From Dromaius novaehollandiae (lineage: Eukaryota > Chordata > Aves > Casuariiformes > Dromaiidae): DNA of 64,000 bases. Below are positions 24,194 through 38,100 of this stretch, in pieces (position 1 is the first letter of the stretch; each line of letters starts with the position of its first letter). The position numbers were made by a program, and so were the translations under genes. The notes beneath the pieces are model-generated. The model ran no database searches, was not told where the DNA came from, and saw nothing but the letters and a program-made list of their open reading frames with translations. The DNA is taken from contig NC_088098.1 in the NCBI RefSeq assembly GCF_036370855.1, positions 38,877,981 to 38,941,980 of the forward strand, written 5' to 3'.

Positions 24194-25546
24194 TTTACCT
24201 CCCTCATATCCTTATGTATCCCTCCCATGTACAAAGTACACTTAGGGACCTGTAACAGATCCTAAAAGAGGTAAAATTTTGACATTTGAATGATATAATG
24301 AATGATCTAATTAAGTGCTGAGAGCTTTAAATTCATATTAGAATACTCTGCTTTCCTTTTCATTATGCCATCTTTTATACTGCTAACAACTTCAAGTTCT
24401 GCTGTTAGGGACTTAACTTAGGGATCTTTCTCTCTCTTTTTTTTCTTTTTTTTTTTTAATATAATGAGGGCCCTTCTACATTCACAAACTTTGCCTCATC
24501 AGCTATAGACCAATCAAGTTTGGTCATGCCCACTTACACAAGACCACTCTGTTTGGTTAAGCTACCATGTTCCAGAAAATGAAACAAGACCAAACTATAG
24601 TAATACGAAGCTGTAAGTAGTAAACAAAACAAGCTACCATTGACCACTTCAGTAATAAACTCTTACAGAGCTGAGGCCCAAAGAAAAAATGGAAGTGGAG
24701 GTGCAGTGAAGATGTCAGCCACAGGAACATTTGAGCTGGACTGACAGTAAGTAAATGGTATTTTCACTAAATACTAGGCGAGACGGATGCAAAACTGGAC
24801 TTACAAGGGTGACAGTGGCTACCCTCAAGCCAACTTTGCAGTCTCCTCATGTTAGCTTAGTTTAAGAGAGAGGGAGGCTGCCCGAACATAAGCTCAGGTG
24901 CCACAGAGGAATAACCAACCCATGGCAAAAAGCCAAAAGTGACATCTGAACTGTTGCATTGCCCAGCATACATTTGATTTCTGAGAGGATCCTCTGAAAA
25001 CAAACTTGGCTGCCCTTTATATCGTGCCTCTCATCATCCCCTACTGTCTCATTTGGGCTACTGAAGGTATGTTTACATTATTCCAGTCCCTTTTTAACTT
25101 GATACAAAGGTGGAAAGGCTTAACTGGCATTAGGAACTCACCAGACAAATACTAGCACTAAATTATTTTGCTGAAGTTTTGCAAGCTGTATACATGCATA
25201 TATTTCTTCAAATCAAAATATGTTCAAAACCCTGGTTCTAAATCAAAATTTAAGCTTTATAATTAATCTACAGAATAATGAATAGGTGCATCAGGGTAGT
25301 AAGTTACACAGTATATGTTGCAGTAAGGAGGAATTTAAAAAGAGACTTAGGGTTTCATTCTCATTTGTTTTATATGTATGTGTGTTCTTAGTCATCCCAA
25401 TATTTCTGAAGCCTTTCCCCTTGGAAACACACATTTTCATTTGCAAGTCAACTGTTGACTGTTCGGCTGAATTATGTTCTGCATAGTCTCTCCTTTGGAA
25501 GATTCAACTCAAGCTACATACTAAACCTAACTTTGTGTGTTAACAT

Positions 25547-25552
25547 TTTATT
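25547..25552 (-). terminator. OSBPL8: Proximal OSBPL8 poly(A) signal AATAAA
   Basis: A canonical hexamer on the minus strand about 0.9 kb after the stop codon; it would give a short 3' UTR isoform. Only the hexamer supports it. Confidence 0.35.
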
Positions 25553-26473
25553 TCAGAAATAAGAAAGAGTCCCTGATATCAGCAGTCTGTCTTCTGACTG
25601 TGAAGTGGCCATACACAACAGTAAATTCAAAGCTGCCGGTTTATCAAAACTTACAAATATACTGTAAATCCTTGACATTTGCAACTCTTAAGCATGCGTG
25701 GACCAAGACAGTACCTTCTTGGCTGCTGCATTGTTAAAAACATGTTCTGTATACTAGATGGAGGAATGCTTTTATGAAGAAACTTACGTTTTAAAAATTG
25801 TAAAAATAAAACCACTGGCTTATAAGCCCTTGTCATAATTCAGAATAAAAACTGTCATACTTCTGCAAACAAATTGGGGACATTCAATTGCAAAGGTCTC
25901 AAAGACTTCAGCTCTTTACTTGCCAGTTTCCAGCACTTATGAGCTTTCTATAGTAATATATTTGTTTGACCTTAAACAGTTTACCTCCAACCACCCAGTG
26001 TTACCTCAACACCCATTACAAATAATGTCAGTAAGAATGCTACTTCAAAAGTTACATTTAAACTTACTGGTTTTAGAACAAAGTAACAAACTCTGCTTGT
26101 TGATTATTCTACCAAAATAGGAAACATGCCCTACTAATAGGGGCTGACCTCTGAATTTTTGAATTTGAGCTATTCCATAGTGAAGATTTATCAATACAGT
26201 GTATGACAAACAATAAAACACAAGGCTGATGTTGCATGTCTGAGACGGAGAAAGAGGCACACACCAGGAACAAGAGTGTACTGGCACTTGCACAATTCTT
26301 ACTTCAACTGGGTAGACGGGAGTACGACTGAACCATGCACTCAGACGCAAAGTTCTGTAAGTTGTTGCTACAGGGCTCTTTGAGATAATATTGCATCATT
26401 TAGTCCAACTTAAAATATGGTCCCCAGTAAGAGTTTGATCATTCCAGTTCAGAAAGGCCCTTGTTCACACTTC

Positions 26474-26609
26474 CTATTTGAACAAGATATTAATGACAAG
26501 CTGTAGCAGAATCATGAGTAAAATGAGGATACAGTGCTTAAGCTGCAAAAAATGGCTGTCCACAGGTGGTGAATTAGAAATGACTCGATTTCGTAGAGCC
26601 ATAATGTCC
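26474..26609 (-). CDS. OSBPL8: OSBPL8 terminal coding exon 21 (tail anchor)
   Basis: 136 nt of coding sequence including the TAG stop, reading [20 protein letters not shown] and then a hydrophobic stretch [19 protein letters not shown] ending in Lys. The single C-terminal membrane segment with a basic terminal residue is the ER tail anchor of ORP8. Acceptor TTACAG. The exon continues into a long 3' UTR. Confidence 0.97.
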
Positions 26610-29600
26610 CTGTAAGACATAAAATAACATCCTTTAAATAACAATCTAGACAATTTGGCATTTCCTAACATGTTAAGAAGACAGCTTTTGAGGAAAATTA
26701 TGAAATATTAAGGATTGGTCAACAGTTGGGAAGAAGGGTAGTTGATAATTTTCTTGGTCCTTTAAATACATCAAGGCTCCAAAATAAAAAGATACACACC
26801 ACTCTCCAATGAAAACAAATGCCAGGAAACTAGCATGTTATTTCAAACATTTCACAGATTGCATTTCAAACAAAAATGGTGTCAAGGACACCAGAAAACA
26901 GAAACTATTCTGATGGTCCTACTTTCTCTTCTCATATTCAATAAATATTAGCCAACACCTCCTCTTTAGTTACAATACAGTCAGTCTGAGAGCTGTTCCT
27001 TGAAATTCGTGAAAAAACGAACCAAAAAAATTAAACTCCACACTAGCTTATGAACAAGCTATATATAAAAAACACATTTTTACACTTCAAACTGAAGCGT
27101 TCAAGTCAAAGCTTAACAAACGAGCTTATACAAACTATGTATATATTTTGTGTGTTTAAATAACATTTCACATCTGCATATCTAGGTTAAAAAAAATTGG
27201 TTGAGAAAAGCTACTCCAGTTACTAATATGCAGTTAAGAGTAGAGCCTGAGACAACCAATGTTTCCCCATCATTAGGTTGTCTATTTTACACTGTAAAAA
27301 TTACAAATGTGACAAGCTATTAAAACATAACCAACTATACATATATAAAAAAAGAAGAAATCTAGTATTTTTCCCATTGGGGGCATGATGTGTTATTTGC
27401 ATACATGAGGTTTGGGTGTTCGAATTCATGAAGGCTTTGGCAGCCATTACCCTCCTGTTGTTTTGGAGAGAGAATTACAATTGTAAGTTTCACCTTAAAA
27501 AATGAACATGGTGGTTAACTGGGCTGAAGGGTGTTTTTTGTTGTTTTTGATGTTCAGAAGCTTTTAAATAAAACTGTTTTTGGTTAGGTCTCTGCTTGTT
27601 TTTTTACTTTTAAAATGCTCTACTCTCTGAGCTTCTTCTTTTTTACTTTAATGAAACTATCCCTTCCCCCATCTTAGTCTACATCTACATTAGTGAACTT
27701 CAGCACAAAGCAGGACAAATTCCAAAGAGATTTAAAATCAAAATTTGGCCCCAATCCTATAATAAGACATGTACATGGAAACTCTCAGGTGATTTCCCTA
27801 AAGCAAGTATTTCATTGCCATGAGTCCTGAAAGAAATTTTACAGTAATACTTTTTTTTTTTTTTTTAAATGTGTCAGTCCATCTCCACCAGCTAAGTTGT
27901 CTAAATCAAGTTTTAAAATGTTTCCATCTTATACTTTTGTCTAGTCATTCTGTCTTGATCACTGGACTACATAAACATTTGGTTTGAAATCATTATGACT
28001 GCTTTATCATCATCATCTTTCAGTTTCCCATTTAATACTACTGTTGAGATGCATGGCTCAAAATCCTTGCATAACATTCTGGAAAAAGTACTGCCATCAT
28101 TCAAATACACAAGGAATGAAAATTGATTAAAAATTTTCCAGGAATGAAAAAAATACTAAAAAAAAAATATATATATATACACATATACTTTCAGTGACCC
28201 AACATCAGAAATCCCCATGCCATTTATTTTAGATAACACTACTTCATAACTTGACAGCTCTCCAAGGAAAACAGTCTGCATTTATCACAGAAGCAACCAG
28301 GCTTGTTAGTGCAGCAGTGTCTCTCTGAACTATTCCAGTGCACATCATACACCAAAGCAAAAAAGATCCCAGAATTCTTAAACAGAAATCTCTGAAATGG
28401 TTTACTTGGTTTTCACTTAACCAGCTTAAAATCCTCATTAAAAGCTAGAAAATGAATATTCTCAAAACTATAAAGCATGTTATTCAGTCTACCTCTTAAT
28501 ATCTTCTTGCGTTTCCTTTATAGATTCAATTGCACTTTGCAGTTCACCAAGGTCTGCCCCTTTTTTCCTTATTCTTGTATTATGCTTCAGAAGTTGTGCT
28601 AGAAAGATTCAAAAGCCAGATGTAACCGACAGAAATGACTGCTTAGTTCAAAACTGAACAAAGTTCTAAGAAACTAAAACATTTGCAGAAATGAGGAGAA
28701 AGCTTTCTAACTGAGATTTTACCAAAAGCTAAAGCTTTAGAGTCAACTATAGTACAAGGATAGCAAGTTAAGCACCTGAAATATTTTAAAACACACGCTG
28801 TATTAACTACTACAAGCACCATCAACAACAACAACCTGTCTTCTATCAGCATACTGCACTACAAATTAAAACCCAGCTTATTTTTTTTAAATAAAGAGTT
28901 TACAAACACTATTTTTTTTGCACAGATATTTAGTATGTGCAGTATTTAGTATGTGCTATCTAGGCCTATGTACATTACATATGGATTCTTAAAAGGGCAG
29001 GGAAGTTTCCAATTAAAACCATGAGCTATCTGCTTCTTTTGTTTTTCTAGGATACACTTAATATCATGCTCTAAAGCATACGATAGTTTATAATACAAGC
29101 ATCCTGAGATAGAAGAGTATGTGTGACTACAGATTTTCATCTAATTGTGGAATAAATTTACTATTTCTATATGCAAATGTATCTCTTCCTACCTTCACTT
29201 CCAGAGGAATCCTGATTATCAGGCTCAGGGGACGAGAAACCACACTCCCCTTTCTTCTGCTGACCAGCTGGTTTTCGTTTGATTTTTGGAACACTAACCT
29301 ACAATTGATATGAATACTTACGAATTATTTCCCAAAAATGAAGAACGTGCTGCTTTGCCACAAGTTAATAGTAACAGTTACAGGCACAATATCCAATATA
29401 AGAAGCTCAGGTTAAGATTTTTAATGTAAGAACAGCCTAAAGTTTTTGCACCTTCTCCATAGTCTCTCACTTCTGTCTCACGGTTTATTTATTACGAGAG
29501 ATTATTAATTGGATAGCGATGTAAAGCATTCAAACTTGATCTCAACAGTTTTATATGACCTTTCCCTTAAAAGAGATTATGGACTGGATAAACCACATTT

Positions 29601-32600
29601 TTGTAGGATAACAAGAGTATCTTCCATCCCCCCCACTGTGCTTTGATGAACTTCACACACATCATAAAATATGGACAAGTCCCTGGATCTTGCTGCAGCA
29701 GCTAACAAAATCAGAGCATACCATTGGTGTCCGATGTCGAACTTTTGTTTGGATGGCACCATCTTTTTCAAATTGGATCATATCATTCAAAGGGTCCCAT
29801 GGTCTGGTACTAGACAAAGAGTGGATGCAATTCATTAATATCATAGCAATATAAATATGAAATATTTTCTTACTCAAAGGAAAATACTCAGGATATATAA
29901 GTCAAAGATCTCTCTCGCTACAGAAGGTACACATGGAGTAAATGGTGCTATCTTTCACATACAGCCCAGTCTTAACCTGAAGGGACAAGAAATCCAAGTA
30001 TAAAATCCATGTCCAGGTCAACTCCTCACCAGGCTGGTAAGAGTGCAAACCGTTGTTATTAAACCAATAACATTATTATGAAAATATTTGGCCAGAGATA
30101 CATATTTTCCAAACATGGAGAGGTTTTCCACATAATGTAAAGTCATTCTGGAAACACAGGAAAACTAGGAGCAAAGTTTTTTGTTTGTTTGTTTGTTTTT
30201 TTCTTTTCTTCATAGCTTCAGATTCATAGCTCACTGGAGACTGACAAATAGCCAAAGGGAAGGGAAATGCTTTGTACCTCATGGAAGTAAAGCATTTGTT
30301 AGTAACCAGTTCAGCTGCAGAAAATTATTTTAGTTTAACAAATTTTGTACTTACAGAAGGGAAATCTTTATTCTAACCAAAATAATGACCAAAATGTCTT
30401 TCACTTAAAGTGAGAGCATACAGTTTCAGAAAGAAAGATAAAACTCGTCTATAGACCCTCTCTACTTCCGGGAAGAGATGAACTTTAACCCAAAATACAT
30501 CATCAAGACGACAAGACAGGCATGCAAAGCCCAACATCCCAATCATCATCATTCTACGATAGAAAATGCAGGTCAGCCGCACAAAGATCATTCTGATGCC
30601 GCTTTCTTGAGAGTAGACTGAACACGGGTTTTCTCTCATCTCTTAAGTCTTTTAGAATGCTTGCAGTTGCTGCAGATCTGAATATACGCCTGCATTTATA
30701 TCTTAGCTTAACCAACTTGAGTTAAATGTCATCTAAGGTAACTGGATAAGAACAAGGCATTCCTGTCCCAAAAGTCTTTCAAATCTATAATACACAAGCA
30801 TTCAGATATCTTAACAAATGCCACAGCTCACCAAACATTTCAGAGAAAGCTTAAGAGAGCGTGCTTGCTACATGGACCAGATTGCGAGCTAGCATTATAT
30901 GTGTCAAAGGAGACAGAGGTTACCTCCAATGACTGCTGAGAGCATAGACTGCTTTCTACCACACAGTAAGATTTCTGTGGCACATGCTTGAACTACAAGG
31001 CCTCAAGGAGGCAAGAAAGATTCAGGTTAGCAAAATGGGTCTTAAAGCTGCAGGGGATATGGTAATTGATTTAAAGTGCACTACTTTTCCTGATGATTCC
31101 ACACAGTATTCAAAAGCATGGGAAGTCGAGTGGACTGTTCACAACTCTTCCAAAAGAAAGAAGCCTCAATTACACTAGAAGGTTCAAACCAAGAGAGGGA
31201 TCTTCACAGAACATACCCCATCTAGTTGGGCAGTTCCCTCCTGCAGGATGTTTTTGACCTTCACAGCCTATACAGGAAACCAGAGAAATTCAAGGAAAAG
31301 GAATCTATTGAGAGTTCGTAAATACACAGAATCCCTGTTTGGTTCCAGGAAGCCTGCAAGTTGCAAATTTGCTGGAGACTTGTAGAGTACTCAGAGAAAA
31401 TATATTCAATTTTTGTACTCTTCCTATACATACACTTTGGCCACTCTCCCAACATTGCTGTTCTTGTGTACAAGCGTGAAGGGTTCACACATTTTACCCA
31501 TGGAAATATACTTTCAGCATCAATGGCTTCAAAGTTACTGAGCTCTCAGAGCGGTATGTCGTCCTTGGATATTTTACTTCACAATTTCTGAAGCAGAGAA
31601 GAGTGCTTGATATTGAAAAAGAATCAGTAGAATCTGTGCACTTTGTGATAACCATCACTAGTAAAGGGCTCGGTTCCAAGCTGACCCTTGCAAGAGCTGG
31701 TGAGAGCACAGAATGTAGCTCTGCAGTCACGCAGTTACGATTTTTACTTTTTTATTCATTTATTTTTTAAACAGGAACTCATGTGCCCAGGGTATGTTTG
31801 GCCACTGAGCTGAGCCATTTGGTCCCAACATTAACTGATGTTGTAAACCTACTACTCTCACAGAGTTACCCTAACAAATAATAAATTGCATAGCTCAGCT
31901 CAACTAAGCACTCGCTTTTCTGATTTCCAGACAGTAGAATTTCTGATTTCTGGTTGGCATGTCCATATTGTACCATATTTTCCAGCCTGGAAAAAATCTT
32001 TGTAGCTGCTGTAGTCCATCTGATGGCGGGGGGAGGAAGAGAAAAGAGAAAAGGAGCACGATGCATCCTGAGGTGTCGTACCCAATAAAGTCCTAGAACA
32101 TAGCATGAATTCAGAGGCCCATAAGCATAAAGACAGAGGAAAACGCTCATTGCAATGGTTACATGACACATGATTCCCTGCAGAAGCAATCACTGTCTTT
32201 TCAACACTACATATTAACACTCTCTCTTTGGCCAATCAAGTTCAGCTAACAAATTATGAATTTTAATTAAAACATGTAACATGAATAGGAATATCAAATA
32301 GTGATAAAAATATCAAGTAGCCATATATCTGAGTTCTTTTACTCTTGAAACCATAGCAAGGGGCTCAGCAACAGTCACTTTCAAACATTTAACAAGCAGT
32401 TGTTACAGACATTCCAGCACTCACTCTGCATATTTGTAGTGCCATTCCCCTGTGACTGAATCCTGATCAAACAGTTTGCATGTCCACTCTTCACCTTTAA
32501 GTTTCCTCTCTTTGGCACCCTTCCTCTGAGCTTCTTCCAGAACATATTTCTCTTGAGTAGCTTCTGTTTGGTCTTTGTTATTTATTGCTCGAGTCACTTG

Positions 32601-35116
32601 TTGCCAAAGCCTGACAAGCAAGCAATATAAAGAGTTACAATCTTGTTGACAGAAAAACTTGTAAACGTTTCCCTAATTAGAGGCTAAGTAGGAGGACCAA
32701 CCTCTGAGAAGAATATTACCACAGTGTAATGTATCTTCAGTCTACATTTTCATTAAGACTTTCCATGATTATAAGGTTTGTAAATAATGAGTTTGTATTT
32801 AACAGTGTTCCTTTCTTGTTTTATAGATCATGATCAGAAAATATAGTAAAACAGGAAGCATCAGCTACTAGCTAATGTTTGCAGTTTGAAGAAGATAATG
32901 AGTTTTATTTTGTAAAAACAGTTATACATGCTTCTAAAGTGAACTTACTTCTCTGACTCAAAGTCACCTTGCTCTTCAAACTTCACTGTGTATCTAAGTA
33001 ACCTGCGCTGCTTGATATCAGATGTTGGGTTCCAGAAGGTCTCCGAAACATCTGTCTTTTTGTCACTAATGGTAACTTCACTGTCCTGTAACATATATAA
33101 TTTAGTTAGCTTAATTCCAATAGTCTCAGATAGTGCCAAGATATCACAAAAGGGAGGAATAAGCAATTTTTGTAACATGAATTTCTTTTCTTTTGGGGGG
33201 CATTATAATGGTTCCATTGCTTCTCTATTCCAAGTTAGAACTAGTACAGGGTGCAGAAATTGAACTTTGAAATTAGCATATGTAATTATTATTAACTATA
33301 TGTATCTGAAAGAAGAGAATAGTGGTGATGCTATCACCTCACCATAACTGAATCAAGTTTGAACATTTCACGCTGGTGCCATAATAGTTCCTCATAGCGT
33401 TAACACATATACTGAAAATGTTTTACAAGATGAAAAATATTTTTCACAAGCTACTCAAACACACTCAACTTTTCCACCACTCTGAGCTGCAAGCAACATG
33501 ATGTTGATTCTATAGTCATTCCTGAGACTGACTGTAACATTATAAGATTCTTGAGCTGACTGTAACAAGATTCTTTTTATGAAAGTGGGACTTAACAGGT
33601 CTCAAAACTTAGGAATCTGTTTTGTAACTGAGTACTATTTTCACTTGTCTTAACTGTCAGCCAGAATTTATGAAGTACTATCACTCACTACTTACCCAGT
33701 GACCCTCCAAAATAGCCAGAACTTCTTTGCCAAGCTTAATTTTCCCTGATATTTGATTAACACTGTCATTGTTACCCAAAAATGGCTGTAAAACAAAGAG
33801 AAATGCTTTCATTTTTATTTTAATAGCAAATTACATTTTCATACCTGTCAAGTGTTAAGGAAAAAAGTATAATTATGAAATCTGACGCAAACAGCCCTAA
33901 CTGCTTTCAATATAATAGCTTCTGCCTATTTAATTCCAGAAATACATATAAAACCACAGAAAGTTGTTCTCTCCCTCTGTATTTTGTCCAGCAAAGCTTT
34001 TGAGAAAAGTGTAAGAATTGGCTAAGAAATCTAGAAAGAAAATGGCAAATAATGCAGGAAACTGTTAGTGACAATATCGTCTTGGAGAAAGTTGTCACTC
34101 ACTATGCTAATTTCACCACTTTGTCAATGGTCGTTTGTTACTAGAGATGAACTCTCACAGAAGCACCAACAAACATGATTGCTGGGGATTTCTTTCAGCC
34201 CTTTTGATAATCTGCACATGTATCCTGCGGGCTGGCAAGGCAAAACTTCAATTAATACAGCCTAACTTTTAATTTTCACCTCTAATTTCACCTGAATACA
34301 CAGTTTCCCCTCCACATGCTTCTCCTTCACAACTGTTTGTTCAGCTTCAAATCAAATTTTGCCTCAGATACCAGAAGTATATTTTCAGAAGTGCAAGCCA
34401 TCCACATGTAGTAGAGAAACCTGTTTAGCCTTTGTGAGTGGGAAGGTGGCAGTACTACAAATATTAACGTTAATTTCACTGCATCTACTTATTAGGTTTT
34501 GAACAACGTTTCTATAGCAGATACAGCTCTCAAAAATAGTCCATGTAACTTAGCCTTGGGCATCAGACCGATCAAAATGCTAGTCAAAACCTTTGCATCA
34601 TCTTTACTCAAGGAGTCAGAAGCAACTTAAGTTTTTTCCTGGATGGAAGGGGGGAACTTGGGTTTGAGTTCTCCTTCAATGGTTCTCCAAGTGGTTCAAA
34701 AAACCCTGAACATTTTCTGGTTAAAAAAAATCATCATGGGTTATTAATAACAAGATATCATTAGCACCTTACAAAATGCCTGAGTTACATATTAGATCAC
34801 TAAACACTTTCCGTGTTCTTACAAGCTTTCCTAGACACATGCTGTTACCCCTGCAGGAGATAAGACAGACCCTTGCTTTTACCCAGTGTAGCTGTTCTTA
34901 AGATTCATGCAGTTAACAATGTTAGTAGTGTAATGGAAGTGTCTCTATGATCAGAGATTAAAGACAGAGCTGTAAATTTCAGTCCAGACCTTTGAATACA
35001 GAAGAATATATTAAACAAACAATACACAACAATGTAAGTCCTATTGTTCTAAATTACTATTTGCTAGATACACATAGATGGATGGGAGGCAATTGACATG
35101 AAAATTCCTCAGTTTC

Positions 35117-35157
<41 letters not shown>

Positions 35158-38100
35158 CAAAGAGCCAATTCCATACTAAAGAAAAGGATATTAGATCATA
35201 TCTACAGAGCGACCTGAGCACTATGCTCATTCTCTTCTGGTGCCCACCCACAGCATTTCCTAACCTTGAGCTTGAATTCAATGGTTGCACTGTAGCCAGT
35301 TTTTTCACAGGTGATGTTGACAGTTCCCCCAAGCTCTAAAGTCATTGTGCCATAAAGAATTCCTGAAAAAAAGGAAAAAAAAAAAAAAGGAGCTAAAACG
35401 AACATTCATAACTAAACAAGATATAAAACTTAAGTTCTTTGGGCACAATTCCTAACAGCTCCTAGAGTAAACACTGCTGTGTCAGAGGAAAAGCAGAGAA
35501 CAGTTCCATTTATCATCTCTTCAGGTGACCTTTGCTAATTATGAGCAGTATCTTTCTGTCAAATAACATAACCCAAACACACACAAACATCCAAGTGAAT
35601 TACATGCAGGGTAGAAGAATACGTATGCTGAAAAAAAGTATCTGCACATACATCCATTTTAAGTGCTAATTTTTGTCACTAAAGCCATACCACCAAAAAA
35701 ACCCCCACAGAATATCAAAAACATCCATGAAAAATTGAAAGAAAAGTGCCTACCAACTTAAAGTCAACTTATTTAATTCTGCTAACTCATTTCCACACAT
35801 CTCAAATGAAGAAAGCATTATAGTTGCTGACTGGCCAAATTCTGGCAGAAAATACACTGCTGGATATACTTGGATAAGTAGTAGTTTAAAAATCAGCAAT
35901 AGTGCAATGTATTTTGTACAACTACCAGCCTTCCAGAAAGCTTTACAAACTACTAATTTCCTGTACTGAAACTAGAGATAAATGGGCATCATTTACACTC
36001 AAATAATGTATTCGGGGTAGATGCTAGCTTGATATTCACGTTTACAAGAGAAAGAATACTGGGGAAGCTCAACAAAACTGTTATTTAGAAAGAAAGCAAT
36101 TGAAACTCAGTTAATTACTGTCATGTAATGACAGATAGCTATATATATGCTTTTCCCATGTATGTTGGGGGAAAAAAATCCTTCTGTCTGAGCCAAAACC
36201 AGATCATTGCTTAAAAGACAACTGTATTTTTGTCCTGTTAAAATATGTGAAAGTCTAGACAAAGAGAATCAAAGTTGCCTGTGTTCAGAAAACTTTTCTC
36301 AGCTGACGAGCTCAAATCCAAGACAACATACTACTTAGAATAACAAACCACTGTTCTCATAACTTTGTCATCTAGGAAGTGAAAAAACCCATTACCTTTA
36401 CAATGAGCGTATGGCATAGTCATTACATAATCTTCTCCCCTATTTAGGAATGTTAGCCGTCCTTCTCCATCTAGTATGGCAGATAGCGAATTCCCTAAAA
36501 TTTGAAGAGAGAATATTTTAGCATGTAGTTTCCCCCTTGCAAGACAACAGTCAACATTTCCTAATAACTGAGGAACAAAATTAAGAACACTGATATATTC
36601 AGTGCTGCAATCTATCCTTTCTAGTGAAGACACTATAAAAAGCACCATCTCCAATCATTAATCAAAATAGCGATTACTCCCAAGACTAGTCGTAAAAGCT
36701 TTTTAAGGAAAGGTAAATTCAGTGATCAAAAACCCAGTTCCTTTAACAGCCTTCTTCAATCCACAAAACTTAGCTTGTGGCATATGCACACATTTTACAC
36801 TTCAATAATGGTACATCCAGAAAACAATATATTATTTACCGTAGAACTTGGACTTGGCCAGAATGCTACCACTAAGGCAAAACCCATCCTTGCGGTTGCT
36901 AACGTAGAAGGCAGATATTGGAGGATGATGAGATACCTGTTGAAAATGCACATATTTGAATAAAAACATGCAACCTAGTATAAACCTTGAGCTAACAATG
37001 ATAGAACGCAAAATTCAAGTGTTAGACATCTTTTAGACAAAGATCAAGCAAACAGTCTTACTGGAATTCAAGAGTTACTCAGAAAACTAATGCTTGACTT
37101 TTCCTGGAGAAAGAGGGAAGAGAAATGCTGGGAACACCTCTCTCTCTCTCTCTCGCTTCCTATATCTCCGTCTGTCTCAGAAGACAGACTGAGAGAGACA
37201 TCTGTAGAAGAGCAATGCTCATCAGGAAAATCTTTTGAATATTTTTTATGTATTTAAATACCTTTTCTGAAACTGCCACATCATTGGTCTAGCACAAAAA
37301 TGTTATAAATGTATTTTTCTCAAAAACAATTTTTCCAGTTATTGCAACTACCTGTTCTGCAATGTAAAAAGTCTTGCTATTCGTCCTTGGATGAATCCAC
37401 ATGCAGCGGAAAGTCTCACCAAGTATAGGATTGTAGGGTTTTTTAAGTCCCTGAACAGAAAGAACAGAGTCATTCAATGCAGGTAGAAAACTTACAAAAC
37501 ACTTTACCAGTCTGATACTGAAGATAAGACAGAAAAAAAAAAAAAAGCATGATATATAATTTAGAACATGTTGTACTTGAGTTCATCTGAATATTATGCA
37601 CATTTATTCTATTTTTCATTCTACAGGAACCAGCACAGTTTTGGTACACGCACTAAACTTTTCCAGCCTACACATAAGGACAAACAGAAATTGAGAATTA
37701 TCATAGGAGAATTATTGCAGACCTATTGTATGAAGTTAGGTAAAAAGTACTTTCATCTGTCAATACTTATTCCCACTAACATGACTGCAAAAAGAATATA
37801 TAGTACAAAGCTAACTGAAGAAGTGAAAATATTACTAATCCCCTTCACCAGAAATATGCCATCATCAAAGTGTGGTAAACAAAGAAATGTCTCAACTTCA
37901 CCTCAAAAAATTTAGCTCAATTTCTACTTCAAGGGGAAAAAAAAAAAAACCAGTTGAATATAGTTTATTTTAAGCATGGCCAGTGACCAAAAAGGTCCAA
38001 TTTCCAGTCACATAAATAACAAAAACTTAACCTTGCTTTTTAAAAAAAAGCATAACAACATAATTAAATAACAAAAACATACTCCAACACATCCCAAAGC

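Larger units (their letters stand above)
22256..26473 (-). other. OSBPL8: OSBPL8 3' untranslated region (about 4.2 kb)
   Basis: No coding exon is visible between the OSBPL8 stop and the BBS10 CpG island. The length agrees with the several-kilobase 3' UTR I recall for human OSBPL8. AATAAA signals on the minus strand at 25552-25547, 24193-24188 and 22282-22277 would give nested 3' ends. Two Pumilio-type TGTAAATA elements (24087-24080, 23079-23072), a 19-base A run on the plus strand (23463-23481) and long AT-rich stretches are present. The 3' boundary is inferred from the last hexamer and the GT-rich sequence just after it. Confidence 0.7.
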
